This document shows, piece by piece, positions 1-9,808 of a stretch of 64,000 nt of DNA (its first letter is position 1; every line of letters begins with the position of its first letter). Source of the stretch: Phymatolithon calcareum (Eukaryota; Rhodophyta; Florideophyceae; Hapalidiales); contig OZ345364.1 in NCBI GenBank assembly GCA_977006965.1, forward strand, positions 2,294,001-2,358,000, given 5' to 3'. Position numbers and translations under genes: made by a program. The notes under the pieces were generated by a model. That model ran no database searches. It was not told the DNA's origin and worked only from the letters and a program-made list of their open reading frames with translations.

Positions 1-202
1 TTGGCGACTTTGAACCCTGCTATCAATCAGCCAACGTCCTTTCTAGTAAACTTGAGGAGTCACTACAAATTTCCTAAAGTCGTTCGCGGGCAGCAGTTTG
101 AGACATAAGGTACATATTCACACCTGTTCTTGTTTATCGAGCTCTCTTGTTTGCTCATCCGATGAGAAATCCGCCTCATTTTGCACTCATTTGTCTTGTA
201 AC

Positions 203-953
203 TCATGTATCTACTGTATAATCTTCATTTTTAACTAGCAGTCTATTTTTCTTTCTAAGAGAGTCAAGAATATTACCGAGGACTGTATATCTTGGCTTTG
301 CGGTAAATACCATAGAACAATTCAAGATTCTAAAAGTCCACTTTCCGCGGAGGTTGACGAAAAGTAAAATTTTACTGACAAAAACAAAAGTCGGAATTAA
401 ATATGGGGAAAGTAGGTTCTTAAGCACCTTGTGAATCGCAGATTTCCAGATAGGTTCCGGCTGGATGACTCTCTCTCGCAAATGGCACAAACCAAAAGAA
501 AGGAGAACACACCGGCAACTGTGGTTCCGTAATTTCCATAGCGCCAAATATGGTTCGCTTGGAATGTTATTTCGAAAATAGTGGCAAAGTAGTAAACAGG
601 TTTCCATGTGGTGTCCTTAACGAGGAACAGTGCCCGAAAACGAAGCCAATCAAGTACGCGCAACGAGGAAAAAGAAATATGTGTCGCAACATAAAAAAAT
701 CCCCATGCACTTGGCCGTAGAATTAGCGCTGTCGTCGAGGTGACGAGGTCAACCCAAACCCCCCAGTTTTTTGTCCATGGGGGTACAGTACATACCATAG
801 AGCACGTCCATGTGCGCATATCAAAAACGCCATAGATACCGCAATGATATGCTGTGTAGGACGTTTCAGCCATGTCATACTTGAGGAAGTTAGACCATCA
901 TCAGTCGGGAAAGGACCGGTGTCGACCAAAACGTCAAGCAACCCTACCACCAA
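203..953 (-). other. Overlapping ORFs, no recognisable gene
   Basis: Three overlapping minus-strand ORFs (134, 158 and 76 aa) cover this stretch in different frames. None has a motif I recognise. The middle one is rich in aromatic residues and Cys, as often seen when non-coding DNA is translated. A frame-shifted remnant of an old gene or transposon is possible, but I cannot support any product. Confidence 0.12.
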
Positions 954-2433
954 AATATGCTAAAACTCTGTACACTCCAAAAAGCTTCTGCTTTATTTAA
1001 AATGTCTTACAGTAAGGCCGCCACAGAAGGTTATTTGAAAAAGAGAGCGTGCTGTAGATTCTCCTTTGTCAAAAACGGCTACAATATCAGCACCTATCTC
1101 TATTATATTTCCTATTCCCAGTGCCTCGGGCCGGAGCAGGAAGTCAACAGAGCATCTGCAGACAATATTGAAAAGGCAGTTACATCAGTAAGACTAAGCC
1201 ATGAGAGATATTCAGCTTGGACCATACTTTTTCAGACATATTATTTTTCTAAGTTTTGAGCTTACTATCGCAAGACTGTACTAAATAACAAAACATGGTT
1301 GATGCCTTAGCCTGTTTAGAAAGCGCGTTCCTTTCTTTTGACAGTTTTGCTGATTATCTCAATATTGTCATAATTTTGATTAATCTGCTCATTTGCGAGC
1401 AGTTAATCCAGCTTATTTCGCGGGCTGCTGGCTGAGGAACCAAATCTCATCGCATCCATACAGGGACTCTCCTTTGCTTTTTTGATCAACTCTTAACAGG
1501 ATACATGTATTCTGTAAAATATCCATGAATATCCCAAAGCATTCTCAAGAAGGCCCCTCTGTCAGGTGCTTTTGCGCTCTGTAACCAGTGAGCGTTTATT
1601 GGGTGACGTTCTCGAATACACCGTGACAAGCGTGCACGAGTACATTAAATTCACTAATTTTTCTGCAACATCAATTTCCTCATAATTTTGTGTGCAGAAA
1701 CGACTACGGGTTTTATTTATTTTTTTGATGCACTGAAAATATGCTTTTTTTCCCCTCTTTTTACTTTTCCCTGCTAAAACATTCTTTTTTTCGCCACATA
1801 TGATCTTTTGTAAAGTCTGTACCTATTTCCCTTCGCAAAGCACAAACCCCTCTCGCCTGTCTTCATCCCCTTATGGTGATCAACAACACTCTACTGACTT
1901 CACCTTGCACGTGCGTCGAAAACCGCTATCCGATCACTCTGACCTGGACACTTTGAGCGTCATCCACCATGACGCAAGCAATCACTCTCATATTCTCCGC
2001 ATATGCCGTTGCGGCCGCCCTCTCTATGAAGCTTTTATTCCGGGTGTCCTTTCACATCTCGAGACTTGCACTGCGTCGCTCTATTCCGATCGATTTATTT
2101 GTGCCCAACATCGTACATTTGTTCATTCGAAAAGCCGTACAAGAAACTGAGTCTCATTCATAGTGCTCAGTCGCTATAGCCTGAGCCGGAGCGATACCCT
2201 GCATATTGAATGGGACCTGGCAACCTTAGAAACTGTGACCGGGCCTTTCGTTTGGTGAGAAAAGCATGTGGATTCCGAAAATAGCTCCTCGTCCTGCATG
2301 CTACATGGCTTTCAGTTGGTGGTACTTTTAAACCTCTGTCACCATTGATGTTGCACCACAACACTTGTATACTCCCAAGCCACCAACATCCCTCATTCAT
2401 GGAGCTGTGAAACTCTTATGTAGGCTTACCGCC
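954..2433. other. Intergenic, no gene seen
   Basis: AT-rich DNA with pyrimidine runs around 1690-1800. Short ORFs on both strands (about 100-116 aa) show no conserved motif. It is the left flank of the Fanzor remnant; I see no terminal inverted repeat or target duplication that would define a transposon end. Confidence 0.4.
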
Positions 2434-5400
2434 ATGGCCGATGGGGCCGTCATCCCGGAGAAGGTCCGAGAAGAACTCAAGAAATTTGCGGCAAATCGAG
2501 GAATCGAAACCTTCTCATTCAAGGTCCGCACAGTCACGACATCCCTCGATGTTTGCATCAAGAATGACGTGGACAAGGCAAGTTGACTCACAACTTGCAC
2601 ACGAATGCCAAAGTGCTTGAATTTTTGAGGCACTTCGTGTCTGCTTACCTAAACGTCCTCGTGGATGACTCTTCGGTCTCTTTTTCTGGGTCAAGGATTG
2701 TATTCAGCGCCGGCGTGTTGAATACAATCCTTAACCCAGAAAAAGAGACTTCAGAGTCATCTATGAGGACGTTTAGGTAAACAGACACCAAGTGCCTCAA
2801 AAGTGTAAGCACTTTAGCATTGGTGTGCATTCTTTCAACCAACACAGTGACCCGCGTATTCTCGATCTGGACATCTACGCCGATATCAAGAATCATTTAG
2901 TGAACTATGTTCATAGACACCACGAGAGCGAAGAACACGGGCTTCCGACCGAGAGCTTGGAGAAATTTGGGACTGTATCAAGCAACCACTCGCTGTCCTC
3001 TCGCGCAACATGTCGGCAGCTAATAAGCGGCATGTGGAAGACCATTTTGATCAATCCGCAGGACGCAATATTCAATGCTTCATTGAACAGCGGTTCTGTA
3101 ATGATCTCGGTCTAGACAACTTCCACAAGCTGACGAAGTATGCCGCCCAAGCTCTATTCAACGCCGCCATGGCCAGCACAGCCGACCGACGACAGAAATC
3201 ATCGACCAATTTTGCCACCGTGACGCAATCCCGGCCTGGAGAGAAGGTCTTCTCGACATGATGCCGATTTTCCGTGCTGTTCTTGATGACGTTAGGGAAT
3301 TTCAATCCCCTATTTCAAAGCTCCGAGTATTATATCACTTCAGGCGTGAAGTAAGTCCTTTGTACGACGAAGCTTCGCGAGTGCGCTCAGAAGTGGACAT
3401 TTCCCAGCCGTATGTTGACTTCCCTAGCGCTCATAGGAAGTACGACAAGCAAAAGAGCATCGCGCAGCGGAACAAGCTCAAGCAAGTGCCCGTTCCGTCG
3501 TGGTTTGACACTGGAGAGCCGATCACCGATCGAGCTGTCCAAGATCTGCAAGCCGCTGTCACACACGCGAGAAAAAAACTGTTCAACTTCCAAAGCCGTT
3601 CACTTTACTCCCCTCCTATTCGTTGCAGCACGCATTTTTGCACTACGATAACGAATCCGTACGCCAGCTCGCTCGCGGTGTCATTGGTAGAGACGAATTG
3701 CTATACGCGGGGAGTCGGATGTGGTGGACTGCATTTTTTGACTTCTACTCGAAGCGCAAGATCGATCGTCGCCGACAGCCTGTTGAGAAGAAGAATGTAA
3801 AGAAAAGGAAGCTTATGCACCGGAAGGGTTTCAACAAGCTCCCGCGACATCGGAGGAAGAAGAAGAAGAAAAGGAAGCTTTTACGCCAGAAGAGATGTTT
3901 TAGGCAAGGAATTCCACTGTGCGTCCAACACTCTTGGGTTCCCGACGACGCACGATACGCCGAGCAGAAACACAACGAACACGGCCCCATTCCTTGGATT
4001 GTGTGCAGCATATCCTCTGATGGTTTGCAAATCAAGGTCTTGTTAGCTACGATAACCAAGAAGGAGCATACGGAAATCGCTCGACCAAGTGTTGAGTCCA
4101 CCCGACAGCCTCCCAAGGAGCCTCTTCCGTCCGGTGTGCGTGAACTGCATCAAACAGGGTATCACTCCATGCGGCGCCGTTTCGACATACCGAAGAACAC
4201 GAAAGGTCTGTTTAAGAACGCGCTTACCATTCGGCCGGAATTTCAAGGGACCTACCAGGTCATTGGCCTCGACCCGGGACAAGTCAAGATAGGGACCACC
4301 GTGAGAGCCGAAGTGGACCTATCAGTTCATAATACACAAGAAGTCAAAGATGCGATGTGCTCGAAGGACGTCGAGCAATCAAGTACATATGTTTCCCACA
4401 AGACCTACAGGTTCGAGTCGCTGGCGCGGGCGGCGGAGAAGAACGAGGCGGCTCGTCGCACCCAAAATGCGGCCTACTGAGCAGCGCTCAACGACTTTTC
4501 TCAAGTGTCGCTAAACCGTGCCGGTGCAAGTGTTGCGTACGCGAACGTTGTCTACAGTACATTGACGGTCATGTGCCGCGAATTGTTTTCCAACAACAGG
4601 CTTTGCCAGCGCTTCGCTCGATTCCGCGCCAAATCACGCAACATCAATGAAATGGCAAAGACTCTTGCCTTTGAAGCTGAAAATCAAGAGTTGCGAATTT
4701 CGGCGAGTCGCGGTGCGGCAAAGCGGAAACTCAAACAAGATTTGTACCGGAGGAATCGCGTGTTGTTTTTCGGTAATGCGGAGTTTGTTCATGGTTCGCG
4801 CGGTCCTTGTCCGCGCAAGAGGCTTCTTCGTGCGCTCTCGCTTCTCTGTCCAGTCGTCCTCGTCGACGAATTCAGAACCTCCATATGCTGCAAAGAGTGT
4901 GGAAACCCTCTGCAAGGCAATCACCGCTTCCGTGTGTTTCGTTGTACAAACAACCCGACAGGCGAGAGCAATGGATGTTCTACGGAATCTATTGACCGAG
5001 ACACGAATGGAGCGACAAATATTGCCACTGTTGGTCTCCATCAGCTTTTGGGATTGCCCAGACCGCCCCATCTGAGCAGACCGTCACGTACTACTCATGC
5101 ATACGCTGCTTGTCTCTTCATTTTTAGATTCTTTGAACTTACATACATTTTTCTTTATACTCCTATCGAGGGCCGCACACGCGCGGAAATAAAGAGCAAT
5201 ATGTTCGCCTGCGCTTCTATCCCTCATGAAAGTTGTTCGTGTCACAATTTCTTATTTTGTCACCCATCAGCTCATTTCGGCTTGGAATACCAATCTACGA
5301 GGAGCGTTAAGATACGGCAGCACCAACCATCACGTGAACTAAAAAGACCATCAATAAAGCAAGTACTGTACATCCTGAAGGCAGCCGTGAAGTACCTAAA

Positions 5401-5437
5401 TCTCATACACGAGTTTCTTCAGTGCCGCAATAAATGA
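2434..5437 (+). pseudogene. Fanzor (TnpB-like RNA-guided nuclease), broken
   Basis: Protein-like sequence moves through three frames. It starts at the ATG at 2434, resumes after a hairpin insertion near 2840, shifts near 3000, 3185 and 3600, and runs in one frame from 3623 with an in-frame TGA at 4478-4480. The 3' half has the RuvC core of TnpB/Fanzor nucleases: GLDPG (first catalytic Asp, about 4267-4281), then VDEFRTS just before a Cys-rich zinc ribbon (CCKEC ... FRC ... NGC), then RDTNGATNI with the last catalytic Asp near 5000. A Lys/Arg-rich block at 3780-3900 looks like a nuclear localisation signal, usual in Fanzors. Upstream parts would be the WED/REC regions. In the known family these enzymes cut DNA under guidance of an RNA encoded near the gene's 3' end; I cannot identify that RNA here. 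The open frame runs past the zinc/RuvC region to 5437, overlapping the 3' end of the WD40 gene, so the last roughly 100 codons are probably not original. Confidence 0.85.
2597..2828. repeat. 232-bp near-perfect palindrome inside Fanzor
   Basis: Two arms of about 116 bp meet at GCCGGC (2709-2714) and match with roughly a dozen differences. The insertion separates Fanzor coding sequence ending ...DVDKAS from coding sequence starting DPRILDLD. Each arm also gives a similar ORF when read inward, a by-product of the palindrome. It could be a fold-back element or a locally copied inverted duplication. I see no clear target duplication. Confidence 0.85.
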
Positions 5438-6997
5438 CTTCTCATCGATCTTGATGTTCTTGTCGTCGTTCCTGTTGCTTTCACTACTAGCAAACCCGCG
5501 AAGCTGCTCCCTCACATTATCAATTTTGAAGTCCGATTCATGGTCATTACGACTCTCCCGCACCTCCTTCCTCAAGTTGCGTATCATTCGTGCGGCAATG
5601 ACCAGCGGGAGAGTATTAGACGGCTTTGCACGATCTCGAAATTTGGCCACATGATTTTTGAGCAACGGTGCTGTCTCCTGCTCCTCATAAATGTTTCGAA
5701 ACATTCTGACAAAAACCTCCTCACCAACAGTCTCAGCATATTCGTCAGCTACTGCTTCAAACACTCGTACCAGTTTGTTTCCACTGACTCCCTTCAGCTT
5801 CGCCACGTTCTTCAAGAAGCCATTCAACTGAATAATGGCTTCCCCGATACTCATACTGTCCTGGTCGTCCTGAAGCGCATTTCGGAAGCGTTCCCGCGCC
5901 AAGGTTGTCAGATATGTGACCTTCAGCCCGACGAGCTCCGACGCTAGCCCCAGCGACCACACCCGCACATATAAATGTTCACAGCCAATTACCACCGTGC
6001 CGCCGTCGTCTGATATGGCACACGCATTGACGGGAAGCGAAGAGGTTGAATAAATTCTGACTTGCCTGGTGCAACACCACACCCCGAAACCAGCGTCACC
6101 CATCACTGCGACAACCCGACTCCCATCCGGCGTAATTGCACAATCGCAATGTTTTCGCGGCGGAGTGTATCCAGGCAGAGTGACTACTTCGTTTTCAGAA
6201 ACATGCCAAATGCGCAAGGATTCGCTATCCGCGATGGCAAGCATGTCGCCGGTGGCATCGGTAGATATTCCCGGGTAATATTCACCCTCTTCGACGTCCA
6301 ACAACGGATGTTTGAAAACAAGGCCCCGAACTGTATCCCAACCCTGGATGAAATTTTCCTTGCCTTCCGTACTATTTTTCTGCAACATGAAAATAATTGT
6401 CTGGTCTATGTTGACCGCGAGTCGGAAGACAAAATGCTCTGTTGCGAGCGTGTGAAGATCGTTTCCTGTTGCCACATCGGTGACAAAGACTTTGCGCCTG
6501 ATGCATGAGACAAGCGTCTTTCCATCCCGAGATAAATGTACCGCCCTCGCCCAAGCGCGTCCGTCATCAACACCTTTCGTCAAAATTGGATAGGTGGGGT
6601 TGGAAAGTTCGTGCACGTACACAACACCGTCACGGCCCGACGTCGCGATGGCGCCACCGCCGATTGAGACGTCGTACACGACATCATTGTGCATCGTTCC
6701 CAGTTCGATTTCTTGTTCCGCATCGGAGGCGTGCACATGAAAAACACGTGCTGAGTTGTTTTTGCTCACTGATGCGGCTATGCGGCCATCCGACGAGATG
6801 GCGCAAGCCCATAGCTTTTCTTCGTGGTCATACGCTATCAGTTCTTCGCATGCCATTGTATCGTGTTCTAGGTCGGTTCGCGACAATGAGGATGCCGCCA
6901 TATGGAAGAGACCTTTCAAGGGCTTTTGAAGAGGAGGAAACAGTTCGGAATGTGGGAGTTCGTCAGGTTGCTGGGAGAGTGCCATGCTATGCATCAT
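5396..6997 (-). CDS. WD40-repeat protein, unknown role
   Basis: The 533-aa single-exon protein has about six to seven WD40-type blades between residues 55 and 390, seen as repeats such as WACAISSDGRIAASVS, HCDCAITPDGSRVVAVM and NACAISDDGGTVVIGC, several ending in a V.VW or RIWHV strand. A Lys/Arg/Glu-rich helical tail of about 150 residues follows. It should be a soluble scaffold. The partner is not evident and I cannot assign an orthologue. Met1, Met2 and Met5 are all possible starts. It is convergent with the decayed Fanzor gene, whose read-through frame overlaps its last 42 bases. Confidence 0.85.
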   Translation of the reverse strand: MMHSMALSQQPDELPHSELFPPLQKPLKGLFHMAASSLSRTDLEHDTMACEELIAYDHEEKLWACAISSDGRIAASVSKNNSARVFHVHASDAEQEIELGTMHNDVVYDVSIGGGAIATSGRDGVVYVHELSNPTYPILTKGVDDGRAWARAVHLSRDGKTLVSCIRRKVFVTDVATGNDLHTLATEHFVFRLAVNIDQTIIFMLQKNSTEGKENFIQGWDTVRGLVFKHPLLDVEEGEYYPGISTDATGDMLAIADSESLRIWHVSENEVVTLPGYTPPRKHCDCAITPDGSRVVAVMGDAGFGVWCCTRQVRIYSTSSLPVNACAISDDGGTVVIGCEHLYVRVWSLGLASELVGLKVTYLTTLARERFRNALQDDQDSMSIGEAIIQLNGFLKNVAKLKGVSGNKLVRVFEAVADEYAETVGEEVFVRMFRNIYEEQETAPLLKNHVAKFRDRAKPSNTLPLVIAARMIRNLRKEVRESRNDHESDFKIDNVREQLRGFASSESNRNDDKNIKIDEKSFIAALKKLVYEI

Positions 6998-8090
6998 TCA
7001 TAATGATAGAAGTGGGCTGAGAATCGTGGAAGGGTGGAACAGTAACGTCATGGGTCTGATTGGCCTCGAGAAACGTGAGTTGCAAGTGGCTCTCCGCGTT
7101 TCGAAGTTGTGGTAGGCCGGCTATCCTCGCGGAATTCTTTCGCGGCGTGGTTTCACCGTTCCTAAAAAATGATTACAGTAGTCCTCTTCGCCCTACAGTG
7201 AATATAGAGTATTCACTGTAAGGCGAAGAGGACTAATCATTTTTACTTCGTTTTTCCTGCACACGGCTAAAGCTCAGACCTCGTCACATATCGTAATAAT
7301 ATTTTTATATCAACCATGTGCTTGAAAAAGACAGTACAGTAGTCCTCAAAGAAGTATGCATGAATGCAAATTCTTGTGCTTTACTACTTGATTCGAAGAG
7401 GGTCCCGGAATGCAGACGGTGCATCGATACAGTAGAACTGTCTTCGAAACCAATCGCCACAGAATGAGCAATAATAATAATAATGTGGGGACCGACATCT
7501 TATGGAAACCCTTTTTCGCGAAATGATGCACTAATCCCCAGCTCGAATATGGAAGATGAAAATGTTCTACAGTTCTGTACAGTAGGTGATTGCAAATTTC
7601 AGACGCAATTATGACTGACCTCAGAGTGGTCGATAAAATACGCCCTTTGCGCAAACATCAGCAAACACACGCCATATGGTCGCAACAGACGGCTAACAGA
7701 GGCGGTGGCAAATGGTGTTTTTGTTGACAATACAAATCAGATGCAGCTGCAGCATGCTGTACCTGAATAACTCTCTTGACCAGACAAGCACGCATGCAGT
7801 GGCTATCATATCATGCATGCAGTCAGACGCATGCGCGGAGTTCAAAAAGTTAAAGTTACTTTAGATTCCATCGAATTGCATGCATGAACCTCACCCAATG
7901 AACAGACACTGTCTCACAACCATTGCGCGAATCAGCGCCACTTGTCATTTTTGTATGATAAGGTGATGCCAATCCAAGCTACCTCACTCCCATTGTTTTG
8001 TGAGCTTGCCAACTCTCGAAACTTAGTGCCGCCACACACCGCGCTTTCTGCGACAAGATCTCCTTGCTGCGAACGCCCTCCCAGCTCGGA
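6998..8090. other. Intergenic with hairpin and TACAGTA motifs
   Basis: Divergent interval between the WD40 gene and the NC2-beta gene, so it should hold both promoters. It contains the hairpin at 7165-7243 and four TACAGTA copies between 7170 and 7585. ATGCATGC-type purine-pyrimidine runs lie near 7790-7885. No gene seen. Confidence 0.5.
7165..7243. repeat. Imperfect hairpin, about 35-bp arms
   Basis: Inverted repeat centred near 7205 (arms around ...GGCGAAGAGGACTA...). The left arm carries an extra ACAGT relative to the right arm, and there is one mismatch. It has no sequence in common with the other hairpins in the window. Confidence 0.85.
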
Positions 8091-8698
8091 TGGAAGACGA
8101 CGACTTCGGAGTGAGCGGAGGCGGTGGGAACGACCGGAACGGTAAGTCTCCGCCTTCCTTCACCCGTACTCCCATCCCTTTTCTCCAGAAGCGCTAACTC
8201 AATCGAGCTTGCATTCCAATGTTGAAATTTCCAGAGGATGTCGCCCTGCCAAAGGCGACCGTAAACAAGTTTGCGAATGAGATAGCGCAATCGCTGGACG
8301 TGCGTCTCACAGCCGACACCCGCGACCTCATTGCGAATTGCTGTACCGAGTTCGTTCAGCTATTATCGTCAGAAGCGAATGAAATCTGCGAAAAGGATAG
8401 CAAGAAGACAATAACACCAGAACATGTACTTCGTGCATTGGCGCAGCTCGGACTTGACCGATATCTTGCAGAGGTCACAAGCGAGTACGAGAAGATACGG
8501 GGTGCGGAGAAAGCGCGCGGTCGTGGTTCCTCTAAACGTGAAAAGAAGAAATCTGTAGATACCGCGGAATTGATGCGCCAGCAGGAGCTCCTTTTCGCGA
8601 TGGCGCGCGGAGATCCCATGGCCACTATGAATGCCGGACAGAGCCCACAGCCGGCGGCACAGGAGGGGAAGAAGGAGGAAGAGGGCACATGTGAGTAG
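8091..8698 (+). CDS. DR1: NC2-beta / Dr1 transcription repressor subunit
   Basis: Two exons: 8091-8142 and 8235-8698, giving 171 aa, close to the 176 aa of animal Dr1. The intron starts GTAAGT and ends TTCCAG; joining the exons completes a Glu codon just before DVALPK. The histone fold covers about residues 19-105, with the family blocks LPKATVNKFANEI, CCTEFVQLLSSEANEIC and KTITPEHVLRALAQLG almost unchanged. Downstream there is a basic linker and the RQQELLFAMAR helix typical of Dr1. In the known family NC2-beta pairs with NC2-alpha and binds TBP on promoter DNA, blocking TFIIA/TFIIB entry. The Met in the intron (8219) that would extend exon 2 alone is not the start, because the spliced form restores the acidic N terminus. 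Confidence 0.96.
8143..8234 (+). other. Spliceosomal intron of the NC2-beta gene
   Basis: 92-nt GT-AG intron with 5' site G|GTAAGT and 3' site TTTCCAG|AG. A branch-like GCTAACT lies at about 8193-8199. It is the only spliceosomal intron I can place with confidence in the window. Confidence 0.9.
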
Positions 8699-9808
8699 AT
8701 GTGCATGTATATTAAGCGTCTTGGTGCGCGCGCGTCGCGGACATGGGTGCCATGTTCATGCTTTGTGCCATTGTATTACAATGTTTTTATGGCTTTAAGT
8801 CTGGCTCAAGATTTCGGTCTGTGACTGAACGAGCGAAACGAAACGAAACTATTTCGCTTCCGTGCCAAGGCAGAAATACTGGCTTTAATTCCGTTTCACT
8901 CTTTTGCAGCGGCCCAATTGTAGGTTGTCCTTGTACATTCTTCCGTGACTCTACCGTAGAGGCGAGAATCGCACTGCATGGTACGTCCTTGCTCTATGCC
9001 TGCATCTACGCACCAATGCATAGAGGGCGAGCAGCTCCTGGGTCGTACTTCTTTTTATCGCCCCTTGATTGTGACCGGCAACTTGGACCGATGTCGATGC
9101 GTAAGGAAGTCGAATCAACACCTTCACCACCCGCTGTGCCGTGCAAGCAAGCGCTTCTTCGTACGTGTTTGGAAGGATAATGCAGTAGCAAGTTTCGGTG
9201 CCAGTTCATCAAGTCCTGAACCTCGACAGAACGTTACCTCATGTGGCATAACCCTCTCTGTCGTACTGTCTGTACGGCGAGCACTTGCATATCAAGTCTG
9301 ATCGGTTTGTATCAAGCTGGAGCCAAGAAGATTGTTTTTTGGCATTCATCTCCGCCATGGTGCACACCAGGCTATACCTGCCACCATTCCATGAACCGAC
9401 CCACACGATCGTGCAAAACCCGTAGTCGCGTTTGCAAATATGAAGCAAAATTTCTAATGCTCTACCATGATGCGCCTAAACTTTTGAGATGCATTACGCA
9501 CGGAGACCTCGAAGTTAAACTATTGTACATCCTCTTTATTCGTGCAGCAATATAATGGAGAGCGTAATCAAGAAAATGTTCCTTCCCACCTTGCTAATAA
9601 ATAGAAACTGCATTGCAGGGAAAGAGTCTGAATCGTAGCAAACAGGATGCCATTCACCAGCATGTTCAATATTCCAAGGTGCAAAAAGCAGCGATCTTCA
9701 TCTAGAGCTTTACCATTGCAAAATTAGAAAAAAAACCGCCGAAGTAAAGCACAAAATTCGACATGATTTAAAAAGTCTCGAGGCAAGAAAAAATCTTTCA
9801 TCCCCAGC
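8699..9808. other. Intergenic, 3' flanks of convergent genes
   Basis: Lies between the convergent NC2-beta gene and the Ser-rich protein gene. ORFs of up to 145 aa occur on both strands and overlap each other without conserved motifs, so I do not call them. Confidence 0.4.

Noticed and set aside
2583-2850. The Fanzor palindrome as a spliceosomal intron
   Set aside because: The coding frame joins at AAGGCAAG / TGACCC, which leaves no GT-AG or GC-AG pair in a phase that keeps the frame.
8743-9301. ORFs of 107-145 aa downstream of NC2-beta
   Set aside because: Overlapping frames on both strands, Cys-rich random look, no conserved motif.
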